A stretch of DNA of 64,000 nt from Lactobacillus sp. PV012 (GCF_014522325.1 NZ_CP041983.1:682001-746000); one strand, 5' to 3'; positions 22,680 to 33,516 are shown, counted from the first letter of the stretch. Numbers and translations: made by a program. Notes: a model not told the origin generated them from the sequence alone.

Positions 22680-24065
22680 ATGGAAAAGTTTATTTTTACA
22701 CCTCAAGAGCTTAAAGATAGTCAAGATAATTATGATGTAGTAATTATTGGCTCTGGTGGTACTGGCCTTGCTGCTGCAATTCAAGCTCATCAATATGGTT
22801 TAAAGCCAGTAATTTTAGAAAAAAATGAAAAATTAGGTGGTAATACTACTAAGGCAAGTTCAGGGATGAATGCTGCAGAAACAGTAGTGCAGTCGCGTTT
22901 AGGAGTTAATGACTCAATTGAAACTTTTTATCAAGAAACTTTAAAAGCCGGTGGGTTTATGAATGATCGTCAAATGTTACGCTTTTTTGTTGATCATGCA
23001 CCTTTAGCAATTTCTTGGCTAGCAGATTTGGGTATTCATGTTGATGATTTGACAATTGCTGGTGGAATGAGTAAAAGACGTACTCACCGTCCAACTACCA
23101 TGGCACCAATTGGCGCATTTTTAGTAACTGGCCTTTTAAAGGAAGCTGCTAAGAGAAATATTCCGATTATTAATAAAGCAAAAGTAACAAAACTATTGCA
23201 AGATGATCAAGGTAAAGTTTTTGGGGTGGAAGTAAACGGAGAAAAAGAAATTACTAGTCAAGCAGTTTTACTTGCAACAGGTGGTTTTGGAGCTTCTAAA
23301 GACTTAATGGCCAAATATCGTCCTGATCTTAAGGATTATGCTACAACTAATCAAGCAGGAGCAACTGGCGACGGTTTGAAATTAGCAGATAAAATTGGTG
23401 CGCAACTTGAGCAATTAGAATTGGTGCAAGTTCATCCAACAGTCCAACAAGATACTGAGCGCGCATATTTAATTGGGGAAGCTGTCCGTGGTGAAGGCGC
23501 AATTTTGGTTGATCAAGCAGGAAAAAGATTTGTTAATGAATTAGCTACACGCAAGCTTGTTTCTGAAGCAATTAATCAGACTGCTACTAAACACGCTTAT
23601 TTGATTTTTGATCAAGGAGTTCGGGAGCGTGTAAGAGCAATTGAATTTTATGATTCAATTGGCTTGGTCAAAAAGGGTGATACTTTAGCGAAGTTAGCCC
23701 AAGAAATTAATGTCGATCAAGAGACTTTGAAGCAAACAGTGGCAAAATGGAATCAAGCGGTTGTATCTAAAAATGATAATGAATTTCACCGTACTACTGG
23801 AATGGAACGTGAGCTTGATAAAGGACCATTTTTTGCTATTCATATTGCTCCAGCTATTCACTATACGATGGGTGGTATTCATGTAGATGAACATACACGC
23901 GTTTATGATACTAATGGTAATTTAATTCCAGGTCTTTATGCTGCAGGAGAGGTAGCAGGAGGACTACATGGTAATAATCGTATTGGTGGTAATTCAATTG
24001 CTGAAACTATAGTTTTTGGTCGAGAAGCTGGAAAGCAGATTGCCCAAACTATTCAAGCTAAATAA
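22680..24065 (+). CDS. Fumarate reductase-type flavoprotein (soluble, single domain)
   Basis: A 461-residue FAD protein of the fumarate reductase / flavocytochrome c family. The dinucleotide-binding motif VIIGSGGTGLAAAIQA is at about residues 21-36, then KLGGNTTKASSGMN. The catalytic region contains HPTVQQDT and RGEGAILVDQAGKRFVNEL, and the C-terminus has GGLHGNNRIGGNSIAETIVF. There is no haem or FMN-binding domain and no iron-sulphur partner gene. It is probably co-transcribed with fumC and would reduce fumarate to succinate as an electron sink. The electron donor is not evident. Confidence 0.9.
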   Translation: MEKFIFTPQELKDSQDNYDVVIIGSGGTGLAAAIQAHQYGLKPVILEKNEKLGGNTTKASSGMNAAETVVQSRLGVNDSIETFYQETLKAGGFMNDRQMLRFFVDHAPLAISWLADLGIHVDDLTIAGGMSKRRTHRPTTMAPIGAFLVTGLLKEAAKRNIPIINKAKVTKLLQDDQGKVFGVEVNGEKEITSQAVLLATGGFGASKDLMAKYRPDLKDYATTNQAGATGDGLKLADKIGAQLEQLELVQVHPTVQQDTERAYLIGEAVRGEGAILVDQAGKRFVNELATRKLVSEAINQTATKHAYLIFDQGVRERVRAIEFYDSIGLVKKGDTLAKLAQEINVDQETLKQTVAKWNQAVVSKNDNEFHRTTGMERELDKGPFFAIHIAPAIHYTMGGIHVDEHTRVYDTNGNLIPGLYAAGEVAGGLHGNNRIGGNSIAETIVFGREAGKQIAQTIQAK

Positions 24066-24070
24066 TTTAA

Positions 24071-24105
24071 GAGAGCTGAACTTTTCAGAGTACAGCTCTT
24101 TTTTT
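24071..24105 (+). terminator. Terminator of the fumC operon
   Basis: The arms agagctgaa and tacagctct pair with one mismatch and are followed by Ts. Confidence 0.7.
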
Positions 24106-24150
24106 GTGATAAAATTTATTAAGTAAAACAAATTTTAGGAATGTGAGAAA

Positions 24151-25521
24151 ATGACAAAAAAAGAAGATGAGCAGCGAAAGCGATTAAAACCACAGGAAAG
24201 GTTGTCCCATCACCATCATATGAGAATTCGCTGGAAAGAATTTTTTACTAGTGATAACCAGACAGCTGCAAAGGATGCAACTTTATCTGAACGCGCAGTA
24301 ATTGTTGGTCATATTGGAATGATGTTTTTATCTTATGGAACTGGTGCTTGGCGTGTTAGAACTGCAATGAATACAGTAGCTAGAAAGCTGAATATGACTT
24401 GTAGTGCGGATATTGGTTTAGTGTCTTTAGAGTATACTTGTGTTGATAGAGATGGAAAGAGCTATACCCAAGCCTTAAGTTTACCTTCAACAGGTGTTAA
24501 CACCACAAAACTTCACTATATGTCGAAGTTTGTGTATGAATTTGAAAACGATGATGGCAATTGGACAATTGGTGAGATTCATCAGCGATTAACTAAAATT
24601 TCTCGAATGAAAGCTCAATATACTCCTTGGCAAGTAGGATTGGCAGCTGCTCTAGCTTGTGGAGGATTTACCTTTCTTTTAGGCGGAGGAATAGTTGAAG
24701 TAATTTGTGCATTTTTAGGCGCTGGAGTTGGAAATTATGTTCGACGAAAGATGATTGACCGTCGCTTAACGATTGTGGCAAATATTATTGTAGCTGTTAC
24801 TGTTGCTTCCTGTGTGTATGTAGGAGCATTTTATCTACTTCGTCTTTTTATTCCTTTAAGTAAACACTTACTTGATGGTTATATTGGAGCGATGCTATTT
24901 GTGATTCCAGGCTTTCCTTTTATTACTTCGGGACTTGATATGTCCAAATTAGATATGCGGTCTGGTTTAGAGAGAATGGCATATGCATTAATGATTATTT
25001 TAATTGCAACTAGTGTAGGTTGGGGTGTAGCGATGATTTTAAATGTACACCCACAAGATTTTTTACCTCTTAATTTAGGAGCAGTAACTTTAACTATCTT
25101 ACGTTTGATTGCTAGCTTTTGTGGAGTTTTTGGCTTTTCAATTATGTTTAATTCAAAAATTCAAATGGCGACAGCTGCTGGGCTAATTGGAGCAATTGCT
25201 AATACACTACGTTTGAGTTTAGTACAATGGATAAATATGCCGGCAGCTGCTGCAGCATTTATTGGAGCTTTTATCGCAGGGATGCTAGCATCCTTCATTC
25301 ATCAAAAAATAGGCTATCCAAGAATTGCAATTACTATCCCTTCAATTGTGATTATGGTGCCAGGGCTTTATATGTATCGTGCAATGTTTAATTTTGGATT
25401 TATTTCAATTAATATTGGTGCACGGTGGGCAATGCAAGCAATAATGATTATTTTCTGCTTACCACTCGGATTAATTGTGGCAAGAATTTTAACAGATAAA
25501 CATTGGCGTCATGCTGGATAG
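24151..25521 (+). CDS. ThrE-family threonine/serine exporter
   Basis: A 456-residue membrane protein fusing the two ThrE parts: an N-terminal cytosolic DUF1212-like domain (ERAVIVGHIGMMFLSYGTGA) and about ten membrane helices ending in the ThrE_2-like half. Related proteins export threonine or serine, and some two-part relatives export other organic acids. It starts with MTKKEDEQRKRLKPQERLSH after an aggaatgtgaga region. Monocistronic. The transported substrate is inference. Confidence 0.82.
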   Translation: MTKKEDEQRKRLKPQERLSHHHHMRIRWKEFFTSDNQTAAKDATLSERAVIVGHIGMMFLSYGTGAWRVRTAMNTVARKLNMTCSADIGLVSLEYTCVDRDGKSYTQALSLPSTGVNTTKLHYMSKFVYEFENDDGNWTIGEIHQRLTKISRMKAQYTPWQVGLAAALACGGFTFLLGGGIVEVICAFLGAGVGNYVRRKMIDRRLTIVANIIVAVTVASCVYVGAFYLLRLFIPLSKHLLDGYIGAMLFVIPGFPFITSGLDMSKLDMRSGLERMAYALMIILIATSVGWGVAMILNVHPQDFLPLNLGAVTLTILRLIASFCGVFGFSIMFNSKIQMATAAGLIGAIANTLRLSLVQWINMPAAAAAFIGAFIAGMLASFIHQKIGYPRIAITIPSIVIMVPGLYMYRAMFNFGFISINIGARWAMQAIMIIFCLPLGLIVARILTDKHWRHAG

Positions 25522-25526
25522 AATAA

Positions 25527-25556
25527 TACCTGTGGAGTTTCCATAGGCATTTTTTG
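25527..25556 (+). terminator. Probable terminator
   Basis: The arms cctgtgga and ccatagg pair with a mismatch and are followed by attttttg. Confidence 0.55.
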
Positions 25557-25591
25557 ATAGTATATTTAAGCAAAATTGACTTAAAATCATC

Positions 25592-25619
25592 TTGACAAAA
25601 ATATGATTTATATTAAAAT
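25592..25619 (+). promoter_or_regulatory. Promoter of the mmuM T-box leader
   Basis: A -35 ttgaca (25592-25597) is followed by -10 taaaat (25614-25619) after 16 bp. Confidence 0.6.
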
Positions 25620-25627
25620 TATTAACA

Positions 25628-25897
25628 AATAAATTAAAAGATTTTGAAGAGCAGAGTAACTAATTTTAATTTAGTACAGAGAATTGACGACTGGTGAGAG
25701 TCAAGTAAAGGGAATTAGTGAAGATGGGCTTGGACATCAGAGTTAGTGAATTTTTAGCTAACTACGGGGTTGCATTCGTTAAAAATGCAAGGTAATTCTC
25801 AATGGAGAGCTACTTACGAAGGTTATTTATGTAAATAAATAATAAATTAAGGTGGTAACACGAAGCACTCGTCCTTATGTGATGAGTGCTTTTTTGT
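25628..25897 (+). promoter_or_regulatory. T-box riboswitch (tRNA-Met) upstream of mmuM-mmuP
   Basis: The T-box sequence aggtggtaacacg is at 25850-25862. The terminator that follows has arms aagcactcgtc and gatgagtgctt plus Ts. The specifier region has ATG at 25724-25726 (gaagatggg). Much of it matches the metQNI leader, including atttatgtaaataaataata and gagagctact. It should turn on S-methylmethionine use when methionine is short. Confidence 0.87.
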
Positions 25898-25917
25898 TTG
25901 CAATAGGAGGTATGATG

Positions 25918-26847
25918 ATGACAATTTTTGAAGAAGCTAAAAAAGGATTAGTACTTGATGGGGCAATGGCAGATGAGTTGCAAAGACAAGGAACAGATTT
26001 AAATAGTAAGCTTTGGACAGCGGCTGCATTAATTGATCAAGAAGAAAAAGTTTATCAAGCCCACTTAAGTTATTTTAAGGCAGGAGCCAATATTGTTATT
26101 ACCGATACTTATCAAGCAAATATTCCAGCTTTCGTAAAGGCTGGTTACAGTCAAGAACAAGCCAGTGAATTTATCAAAAAAGCAGTTAAAATTGCTAAGA
26201 AAGCAAGAGATGATTATGAAAAGAAAACTGGTATTCATAACTATGTGGCAGGGACAGTAGGACCTTATGGAGCTTACTTGGCAGATGGAAATGAGTATCG
26301 AGGAGATTATGAATTAAGTAAGCAAGAATACTTAGATTTTCATTTATCAAGATTAAAGTTAATTCTATCTGAACATCCGGATATCATTGCAATTGAAACA
26401 CAACCTAAATTAAGTGAAGTAGAGGCCTTACTCGATTGGCTAGCACAAAATGAACCAAAGATTCCAGTATATGTAAGTTTTACCTTAAAAAATAAAACTT
26501 CAATTAGTGACGGAACTTTGTTAGCTAAGGTTGCCCAAACCATTAATAAATATGAGCAAGTTCTTGGGGTGGGAGTTAATTGTGTAGCTCCAACCTTAGT
26601 ATCACCAGCTTTAGAAGTTTTGAATAAAAATACTAGTAAGCCTTTAATTGTTTATCCTAATCAAGGATCAAGCTATAATCCTGAAATTAAAGAGTGGGAA
26701 GAAGTTAAAGAAAGTTTTGATTTTTCAAAATTAACTAAAAAATGGTATGAAAAAGGTGCCAGAATAATTGGAGGCTGTTGTACTACAGGCCCTAATGAAA
26801 TTAGCCAAATTAGTAAAACTTTAAATCAACTTAAGGAAAGAAGGTAA
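25918..26847 (+). CDS. mmuM: Homocysteine S-methyltransferase
   Basis: About 309 residues. It makes methionine by transferring a methyl group from S-methylmethionine (or S-adenosylmethionine) to homocysteine. The zinc ligands are seen in GVNCVAP and [11 protein letters not shown]; other conserved stretches are [10 protein letters not shown] and [15 protein letters not shown]. Three ATGs in a row (25912, 25915, 25918) follow aggagg; the third has the best spacing. It is followed after 5 bp by an amino-acid permease, the classic mmuM-mmuP pair, under a Met T-box. Confidence 0.94.
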   Translation: MTIFEEAKKGLVLDGAMADELQRQGTDLNSKLWTAAALIDQEEKVYQAHLSYFKAGANIVITDTYQANIPAFVKAGYSQEQASEFIKKAVKIAKKARDDYEKKTGIHNYVAGTVGPYGAYLADGNEYRGDYELSKQEYLDFHLSRLKLILSEHPDIIAIETQPKLSEVEALLDWLAQNEPKIPVYVSFTLKNKTSISDGTLLAKVAQTINKYEQVLGVGVNCVAPTLVSPALEVLNKNTSKPLIVYPNQGSSYNPEIKEWEEVKESFDFSKLTKKWYEKGARIIGGCCTTGPNEISQISKTLNQLKERR

Positions 26848-26852
26848 ATAAA

Positions 26853-28247
26853 ATGGCACATGAAACACACTTAAAAAGAAAGATGAGCACACGTCACATT
26901 CAAATGATTTCTTTAGGTGGGGTAATTGGGACAGGATTATTTTTAAGTTCTGGCTATACCATTCATGAAGCAGGCCCTTTAGGGACAGTACTTGCTTATG
27001 GAGTAGGTGCCTTAATTGTCTTTGCGGTAATGTTGTGCTTGGGAGAACTATCAGTAGCGATGCCATATACTGGTGCGTTTCATGTGTATGCTAAAAAGTT
27101 TATTAGTCCTTCTGCAGGATTTGTGGTAGCAATCCTGTATTGGTTAACTTGGACAATTGCATTAGGGTCAGAATTTACGGCAGTTGGATTAATTATGCAA
27201 AAATGGTTCCCTAATACTCCCGTTTGGATCTGGAGTTTAGTGTGTATGATTGTTATTTTTTTAAGTAATTTCTTTTCGGTGAAGGGATTTGCAGAAAGTG
27301 AATTTTGGCTAGCTGCCATCAAAGTATTGGCAATTGTAGGATTCATTATTTTAGGTGGGGCGACTATTATTGGTTTATTACCAGTTAAAGGTGAGCATGG
27401 AGCTCCAGGATTAGTTAATTTTTATAAAAATGGTTGGTTTCCTAATGGTTGGGGTGGTGTATTTACCACTATGCTTACTGTTAACTTTGCTTTTTCAGGA
27501 ACAGAGTTAATTGGAGTTACAGCTGGTGAAGCAAAAGACCCTAATAAAGCAATCCCGCAAGCAATTAAAACGACTTTGTGGCGTCTATTGGTATTTTTTA
27601 TTGGTAGCATTGTTGTAATGGCCGCTCTAATTCCTTATAAAGTAGCCGGAGTGACAGAAAGTCCATTTGTTTATGTTTTGGATGAGATTCATGTGCCTTT
27701 TGCGGCTAATATTATGAACTTTGTAATATTGACAGCGATTATTTCAGCTGCTAATTCAGGGCTCTATGCTTCAACAAGAATGCTTTGGTCTTTAGGAAAT
27801 GAAAAGACCTTGCCTGCTGTTTTTGCTAAAACAAATAAAGCTGGTGTTCCGGTAGTGGCGCTATTAGCAAGTATGTGTGGCGGTATATTAGCATTAATTT
27901 CAAGTAAAGTTGCTGCTAGTACAGTATATTTAGTTTTAGTATCAATTTCGGGATTGGCAGTAGTATTTGTATGGATGGCAATTGCTTGGTGTGAATTAAA
28001 GTTCAGAAAGGAATATATAAAAGCTGGTAAAAAAGTTAGTGAGTTAAAATACCGTACTCCTTGGTATCCAGTAGTTCCATATTTTGCATTTTTTGCTAGT
28101 TTGATTTCTTGTATTTTGATTTGGTTTGATTCAAGTCAAAGAGTTGCCTTGTACTATACTGTGCCATTTGTAGCAGTTTGTTGGCTAGGGCATTGGCTAT
28201 GGCTAAGACGAAGAGGTATAAGTAAAGAAAAAAGAGAGGTTGAATAA
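26853..28247 (+). CDS. mmuP: Amino-acid permease, likely S-methylmethionine transporter
   Basis: A 464-residue APC-superfamily permease with 12 predicted helices and the N-terminal signature [20 protein letters not shown]. The operon position after mmuM and the shared Met T-box point to S-methylmethionine uptake. Specificity is inferred from context; a general amino-acid permease is the alternative. The stop is followed by about 90 bp without a clear hairpin before the next gene. Confidence 0.88.
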   Translation: MAHETHLKRKMSTRHIQMISLGGVIGTGLFLSSGYTIHEAGPLGTVLAYGVGALIVFAVMLCLGELSVAMPYTGAFHVYAKKFISPSAGFVVAILYWLTWTIALGSEFTAVGLIMQKWFPNTPVWIWSLVCMIVIFLSNFFSVKGFAESEFWLAAIKVLAIVGFIILGGATIIGLLPVKGEHGAPGLVNFYKNGWFPNGWGGVFTTMLTVNFAFSGTELIGVTAGEAKDPNKAIPQAIKTTLWRLLVFFIGSIVVMAALIPYKVAGVTESPFVYVLDEIHVPFAANIMNFVILTAIISAANSGLYASTRMLWSLGNEKTLPAVFAKTNKAGVPVVALLASMCGGILALISSKVAASTVYLVLVSISGLAVVFVWMAIAWCELKFRKEYIKAGKKVSELKYRTPWYPVVPYFAFFASLISCILIWFDSSQRVALYYTVPFVAVCWLGHWLWLRRRGISKEKREVE

Positions 28248-28340
28248 TTAAGTTAGATTATTTCATTTTGGAATAATTATAAAAAATAACAATTTTTGGA
28301 TTATACTAAAAGGGTTGGTATTTTTTATAGGAGTGTTCAA

Positions 28341-29270
28341 ATGAAAAAATTAAGTAAGCTAGTAGCAAGTGTCGCTTTCAGTGTAGGACTATTAGGAGTA
28401 AGTACTACAGCTCATGCAGCAGATAATCACTATGTAGTAAAACATAATTCTTTTGTTTACAATAGTAAGCTAAAGAAAGTTAATCTTTATAAGAAAGTAG
28501 CTGGAAAAAAATATACATCAACTACTTACCGTGTAGGTACTACTTTAACAGCCGATAATGTTAAGACAATTAAGGGAAAGAAATATTATCAAATCGGGAA
28601 TAATAAGTTTGTTCGAACAAGTAATTTACAAACTTTTGCGGACTACTTGAAAAAGAATAAAAATAAAGTAGTAATGCCTGATTTAGATGAAACCGATAGT
28701 GATGCTCAAGGAAATTTAACTGATTCAGGGTTAAAGAAAGTGGCAGAAAACAACCAAAAAGATACTACTATTTATCATCGCGAAGATAGTAAAATGAAGA
28801 GTAAACTTTTAAGTAAAGCTAAAAATCTTTTTGGTGCCTTTCATTATGGTAATCACCTTGGTTTTGGTAATTGGGCATCCCCAAATCGTAAAGGAACCAC
28901 TGATTGTTCAGGATTTGTGTGGATAGCCATGAAACAAGCAGGCTACAATGTTCCAGAAAAAGCTTTTGCTACCCCAACTATGGAAAGCGATGCGCGAATT
29001 AACCACCAATACTTCACCAAAATTTCTGCTTCAAAGGCAAAAGCTGGTGATGTAATGATTGTAAATGTTGGTAACGGATTATATAGTAATGGCCATGCTG
29101 CTATTTTAACCGGTAATTATCGAGGTTTAGCTACGCCAATTATTCAAATGGGTGGTAACGGTAATAGTGTTAACTACAGTACTCTTGGGCCATCACTTGG
29201 ACAAACTCTTTTGGGTGGTAGATTTACCTATGCTCGCCCAGTAATGAGCTACCAAAAAGATCAAAATTAA
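28341..29270 (+). CDS. Secreted NlpC/P60 cell-wall hydrolase with N-terminal SLAP-like domain
   Basis: ATG 28341 follows atagga; the frame open upstream lacks a ribosome-binding site. A signal peptide (KKLSKLVASVAFSVGLLG to AHAA) is followed by a single S-layer-associated-type module (YVVKHNSFVYNSKLKKVNLY to FVRTSN, about residues 33-95). A C-terminal NlpC/P60 peptidase follows with Cys in TTDCSGFVWIAMKQAGYNV and His in SNGHAAILTGNY. Such enzymes cut peptidoglycan stem peptides. Total 309 residues. It has its own terminator. Confidence 0.9.
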   Translation: MKKLSKLVASVAFSVGLLGVSTTAHAADNHYVVKHNSFVYNSKLKKVNLYKKVAGKKYTSTTYRVGTTLTADNVKTIKGKKYYQIGNNKFVRTSNLQTFADYLKKNKNKVVMPDLDETDSDAQGNLTDSGLKKVAENNQKDTTIYHREDSKMKSKLLSKAKNLFGAFHYGNHLGFGNWASPNRKGTTDCSGFVWIAMKQAGYNVPEKAFATPTMESDARINHQYFTKISASKAKAGDVMIVNVGNGLYSNGHAAILTGNYRGLATPIIQMGGNGNSVNYSTLGPSLGQTLLGGRFTYARPVMSYQKDQN

Positions 29271-29296
29271 TATTAGTTTTTACTGAACTAGTGGAT

Positions 29297-29336
29297 AAAA
29301 AGAACGATGATTTATGAAAGAATCATCGTTCTTTTT
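29297..29336 (+). terminator. Terminator of the NlpC/P60 gene
   Basis: The arms aaaaagaacgatgatt and aatcatcgttcttttt are perfect around an 8-base loop. Confidence 0.88.
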
Positions 29337-29366
29337 GTTTGAAAATATACTTATAGATTTAGCTAG

Positions 29367-29873
29367 CTAATTTTCAACTAAGTCTACAAATTTACCATCA
29401 GTAATTTTTTGTAAATCTTGAGGATTAATTTTAATACTACGACCTACTTCACCACTAGATACAATAATAAGAGGCTGATCTTTCATAGTCTCGGAAAGAT
29501 AGATAGGAAAATGGTGTTGTTCATAAATTCCAATTGGTGTATTAGCGCCATGGACATAGCCAGTTGTAGGAACTAATTTTTTTAAAGGCAATAATTCACA
29601 TTTCTTATTGCCACTAGCTTTTGCAAGTTTCTTCATACTTAAGTGATCATTGATCGGGATTACAGCTACAATTGGGCTAACTTTATTTCCCTCACAGACT
29701 AATGTTTTGTAGACCAATTTGCGGTCTTCGTCTAAAATGGAAGTATCAACTTGTTGGACATCCCCTTGTTGAACAGTTTTAAAAGTTTTTTGTTCATAGG
29801 GAATTTTTTTCTGATCCAATATTTTTTCAACTAAAGTTTTTTTAAGTTTTTTATTTTTATTTTTTTTCGACAT
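29367..29873 (-). CDS. ybaK: YbaK/EbsC-type Cys-tRNA(Pro) deacylase
   Basis: A 168-residue editing protein of the YbaK/ProX family, which hydrolyses Cys-tRNA(Pro). It begins with a Lys-rich tail (MSKKNKNKKLKKTLVEKI). Family stretches are VYKTLVCEG, VAVIPINDHLSMKKLAKASG, GYVHGANTPIG and IIVSSGEVGRSIKI with the substrate-binding Gly-Arg. ATG 29873 has a gggtga Shine-Dalgarno; a GTG three codons earlier is possible. It is divergent from prmA. Confidence 0.88.
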   Translation of the reverse strand: MSKKNKNKKLKKTLVEKILDQKKIPYEQKTFKTVQQGDVQQVDTSILDEDRKLVYKTLVCEGNKVSPIVAVIPINDHLSMKKLAKASGNKKCELLPLKKLVPTTGYVHGANTPIGIYEQHHFPIYLSETMKDQPLIIVSSGEVGRSIKINPQDLQKITDGKFVDLVEN

Positions 29874-29935
29874 AATTTTCACCCAATCATAATCATAACG
29901 ATGTTAAGGTTGAGTGTCAAAAGGAGTAATTATTT

Positions 29936-30880
29936 ATGAGATTATTAGCCATTAAAATTAAAGCAGGTCATGAGATCGAAGATGGATTGACTTATTTTTT
30001 ACAAGAACAATTAGGAGCCAAAGGAATTGAAGTACGTAAACGCAGTGATTTTATTGATCAAGAAAATCGTGATCGATCAATTTTGGTTGAATTAGAAGAT
30101 ATTGCTGATTTACCAGAGGATTTGGAATTAACTGCATATTTTGAAGCAGATGAAGATAAAGATGAGTTAGTTAAGAAAATTACAGCTAAAATTGAAGAAA
30201 TGAAAAGTTATGGTTTACAGACTGGTAATATTTCTTTGGAAACCAACTATGTAGCAGATCAAGATTGGAATACAGCTTGGCAAAAATTTTATCATGTAAT
30301 TGATTTTTCTCGTCATTTAGCCATTGTTCCTGAATGGGAGGATTATCAACCAGCTTTTAGTGATCAACAACTTATTAGACTAGATCCAGGTTTAGCTTTT
30401 GGAACTGGTGGACACACGACAACCCAACTAGTGCTAATGGCGCTAGAAAGGTCACTGATAAGACCTATGAAAGTAATGGATATTGGAACAGGATCGGGAA
30501 TCTTAGCAATTGCTGCTAGTAAACTTGGTGCAAAAGAAGTCTTAGCAACTGATATTTCTGATGAAGCAGTTACAGCGGCAAGAGAAAATATTAAATTAAA
30601 CCATTTAGATAATATTAAAGTTAGAAAAGCTAATTTATTAAAAGATACTAATGAAAAGTTTGATTTGATTCTAGCAAATATTTTAGCAGAAGTACTGGTA
30701 GACTTGATTCCAGATTTAGATACCCATTTAGCTGAAAAAGGAAAGGTAATTTTTTCTGGAATTGATTATTTACAATTACCTAAAATTGAAGAATTACTGG
30801 ATGAATATGGATTTGAGATTAAATTAAAGATGCGTGAAGGACGTTGGATTGGACTTTTAATTGCACGCAAGGAAAACTAA
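29936..30880 (+). CDS. prmA: Ribosomal protein L11 methyltransferase
   Basis: A 314-residue SAM-dependent enzyme that trimethylates L11. The N-terminal substrate-recognition domain is followed by a Rossmann fold with VMDIGTGSGILAIAASKLGA at about residue 178 and the LANILAEVL motif where the catalytic Asn/Pro region lies. An aaaggag site precedes the ATG. It heads a run prmA, small membrane gene, relA, dtd with short gaps, likely one operon. Confidence 0.95.
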   Translation: MRLLAIKIKAGHEIEDGLTYFLQEQLGAKGIEVRKRSDFIDQENRDRSILVELEDIADLPEDLELTAYFEADEDKDELVKKITAKIEEMKSYGLQTGNISLETNYVADQDWNTAWQKFYHVIDFSRHLAIVPEWEDYQPAFSDQQLIRLDPGLAFGTGGHTTTQLVLMALERSLIRPMKVMDIGTGSGILAIAASKLGAKEVLATDISDEAVTAARENIKLNHLDNIKVRKANLLKDTNEKFDLILANILAEVLVDLIPDLDTHLAEKGKVIFSGIDYLQLPKIEELLDEYGFEIKLKMREGRWIGLLIARKEN

Positions 30881-30898
30881 TGAGAGTAGAGGTCAAGA

Positions 30899-31255
30899 AT
30901 GAAAGAAGATAAACAAAGTTTTATCAGCAAACTTAATCAAAAAAATTTTATGCCAGTAATTTGGCTGACAATTTTAGGATTGGTAGTTTGGATAATTAGT
31001 CCACTGGTACATTTAGCAGTTGTTTGGCGAATGGGGCTAATCTTTTTTATTTTTAATAGTATATTAGCTTATGAAATTGGTCATTTAATTGCTGTACGAA
31101 AAGCCAGTAAGTGGTGGTTGCTATTTTTTCCAATAGTATTTGCAATTATAGTAGCAATCCATTATGCTACTTATAATTACTTATTGTGTGTGGTTTATAT
31201 TTGCATGGAATTATTTGGTTTGTGGCGAGACGATTTTTATCATGAACCAAAATAA
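30899..31255 (+). CDS. Small membrane protein, unknown
   Basis: A 118-residue protein with three to four hydrophobic segments (residues 19-37, 42-62 and 70-104) and a soluble N-terminus (MKEDKQSFISKLNQKNF). It sits 18 bp after prmA and 20 bp before relA, so it is probably co-transcribed. No functional motif is recognised. Confidence 0.8.
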   Translation: MKEDKQSFISKLNQKNFMPVIWLTILGLVVWIISPLVHLAVVWRMGLIFFIFNSILAYEIGHLIAVRKASKWWLLFFPIVFAIIVAIHYATYNYLLCVVYICMELFGLWRDDFYHEPK

Positions 31256-31275
31256 AGAAATTGAGGTGAATTTAA

Positions 31276-33516
31276 ATGTCAAAATATCAAGAAATGACTC
31301 ATGAAGAAGTTTATGAAGAATGTAAAAAATATATGAATAAGGAGCACTTAGAGTTTGTTGAAAAGGCTTATCAATTTGCTAAAGCAGCTCATGAAAATCA
31401 ATATCGAGCTTCTGGACAACCATATATTATTCACCCAACACAAGTAGCAGGTACGCTAGCAACTTTACGCTTAGATCCAGATACAGTAGCAGCTGGGTAT
31501 TTGCATGATACTGTGGAAGATACTCCAGTTACTAATGAAGAAATTAAAGAAAAATTTGGGAAAGATGTAGCATTTATTGTTGATGGAGTTACCAAATTAA
31601 GTAAAATTCCTTATAAGTCTCGTAGTCATGAGGAATATTTAGCTGATAACCATCGTAAAATGATGATTGCTATGGCAAAAGACTTGCGAGTAATCATGGT
31701 TAAACTAGCCGATCGTTTGCATAATATGCATACACTTGATCATTTGCGCCCTGATAAACAACGTCGCATTGCTGATGAAACTTTAGATATTTATGCTCCC
31801 TTAGCTGATCGTTTAGGAATTGGGACAGTCAAGTGGGAACTTGAAGATATGAGTTTGCATTATTTAAACCCACAACAATACTATCGCATTGTTAATTTAA
31901 TGCAATCAAAGAGAAGTCAGCGTGAAAAATACATTGCGGATGCAATTTCTGTCTTAGAGAAAAATCTTGATGATTTAGGAATCAAGTATGAGATTTCAGG
32001 ACGTCCTAAGCATATTTATTCAATCTATAAAAAGATGGTTAATAAGCATAAAGATTTTAGTGATATTTATGATCTATTAGCTGTTAGAGTAATTGTAAAG
32101 TCAATCAAAGATTGTTATGCCGTTTTAGGGGCAGTTCATACTAAATGGAAACCAATTCCAGGCCGTTTTAAAGATTATATTGCTGTGCCAAAAGCTAATG
32201 GTTATCAATCACTGCATACAACAATTATTGGGCCAGGTGGTAAACCTTTAGAAATTCAAATTAGAACTGAAGAAATGCATCGAATTGCTGAATTTGGGGT
32301 AGCTGCTCATTGGGCTTATAAAGAAGGTTTACAAGAAGCCGAACAAAATGATGTGAATAAAAAGTTAAATATGTTCCAAGAAATTTTGGAATTAAAAGAT
32401 GAAACAGTTGATTCAGAAGAATTTATGAAGAGTGTAAAAACTGATTTATTCTCTGATCGAGTGTATGTCTTTACGCCAAAAGGGGATGTTTATGAACTGC
32501 CTAAAGGATCAAGCCCACTAGACTTTGCCTATTTAATTCACTCTGAAGTGGGTTCTCATTCAGTAGGAGCCCGCATTAATGGTAAAATTGTCCCACTTGA
32601 TTATCAGCTAAAAACTGGTGATGTTGTTGAAATGCTAACACAAGCTAATGCTCAACCATCACGTGATTGGGTAAATTTGGTAAAAACTTCCCGTGCTAAA
32701 AACAAGATTAGACGCTTTTTTAAAGCACAAGATCGTGAAGAAAATATTGAAAAGGGAAAGAAGCTAATTGAAGAAGAATTAACAAACCGGGGCTTTTTGG
32801 CGAAAGATTTTTTAGATAAAGAACATTTAGCAAAAGTATTTGACCATTTCAATGCTAAAGATGAAGACGATCTTTTTGGAGCCATTGGCTATGGGGAAGT
32901 TTCTGTCCTAACCTTAGCTAATCGTTTAACAGAAGATGTTCGCAAAGCTCAAGAAGACAAGAAAAAGCAAGAGCTTGAAGAAAAAATAATGAATACTGGG
33001 CAACAAAGTGTTAATCAAGAAACTCCAAGCCCTAACAATGTTATGCGCCTTAAACATAATAATGGGGTTATGGTTCAAGGTGTTTCAGATTTAATGCTTC
33101 ATTTAGCCAAATGTTGCAATCCTGTACCAGGTGATCCAATTATTGGATATGTTACTATGGGTCGTGGAGTTACAGTTCACCGCACAGATTGTCCAAATGT
33201 AACTGAAAAAGCTAGACAAGCAGGGCGATTAATTGATGTAGCATGGGAAAATATCGCTAAAAACAATAAAAATGAAAGTTATAATGCTGATATTGAAATC
33301 TATGGTTATAATCGCTCCAAACTCTTAAGCGATGTAATTACAGCATTAAATACAAAAACACAAAATATCGTTAATATTTCTGGAAAAGTTGATAACAATA
33401 ATATGGCTCATATTTATGCAACTGTTTCAGTGCGTGATGCAGCTCACTTGGAAGATATTTTAGTAAGAATGCGTGATATTCCAAACGTTTATGAAGCAAA
33501 GAGGTCAAATAATTAA
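31276..33516 (+). CDS. relA: Bifunctional (p)ppGpp synthetase/hydrolase
   Basis: A 746-residue RelA/SpoT homologue that makes and degrades the stringent-response alarmone. The HD hydrolase motif is intact (YLHDTVEDT at about residues 75-83). The synthetase domain spans about 240-350 ([28 protein letters not shown]). A TGS domain follows ([20 protein letters not shown]), a Cys-rich segment ([12 protein letters not shown]), and a C-terminal ACT domain. Both active sites look functional. A ttgaggt site precedes the ATG. The dtd start overlaps the end by one base. Confidence 0.96.
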   Translation: MSKYQEMTHEEVYEECKKYMNKEHLEFVEKAYQFAKAAHENQYRASGQPYIIHPTQVAGTLATLRLDPDTVAAGYLHDTVEDTPVTNEEIKEKFGKDVAFIVDGVTKLSKIPYKSRSHEEYLADNHRKMMIAMAKDLRVIMVKLADRLHNMHTLDHLRPDKQRRIADETLDIYAPLADRLGIGTVKWELEDMSLHYLNPQQYYRIVNLMQSKRSQREKYIADAISVLEKNLDDLGIKYEISGRPKHIYSIYKKMVNKHKDFSDIYDLLAVRVIVKSIKDCYAVLGAVHTKWKPIPGRFKDYIAVPKANGYQSLHTTIIGPGGKPLEIQIRTEEMHRIAEFGVAAHWAYKEGLQEAEQNDVNKKLNMFQEILELKDETVDSEEFMKSVKTDLFSDRVYVFTPKGDVYELPKGSSPLDFAYLIHSEVGSHSVGARINGKIVPLDYQLKTGDVVEMLTQANAQPSRDWVNLVKTSRAKNKIRRFFKAQDREENIEKGKKLIEEELTNRGFLAKDFLDKEHLAKVFDHFNAKDEDDLFGAIGYGEVSVLTLANRLTEDVRKAQEDKKKQELEEKIMNTGQQSVNQETPSPNNVMRLKHNNGVMVQGVSDLMLHLAKCCNPVPGDPIIGYVTMGRGVTVHRTDCPNVTEKARQAGRLIDVAWENIAKNNKNESYNADIEIYGYNRSKLLSDVITALNTKTQNIVNISGKVDNNNMAHIYATVSVRDAAHLEDILVRMRDIPNVYEAKRSNN

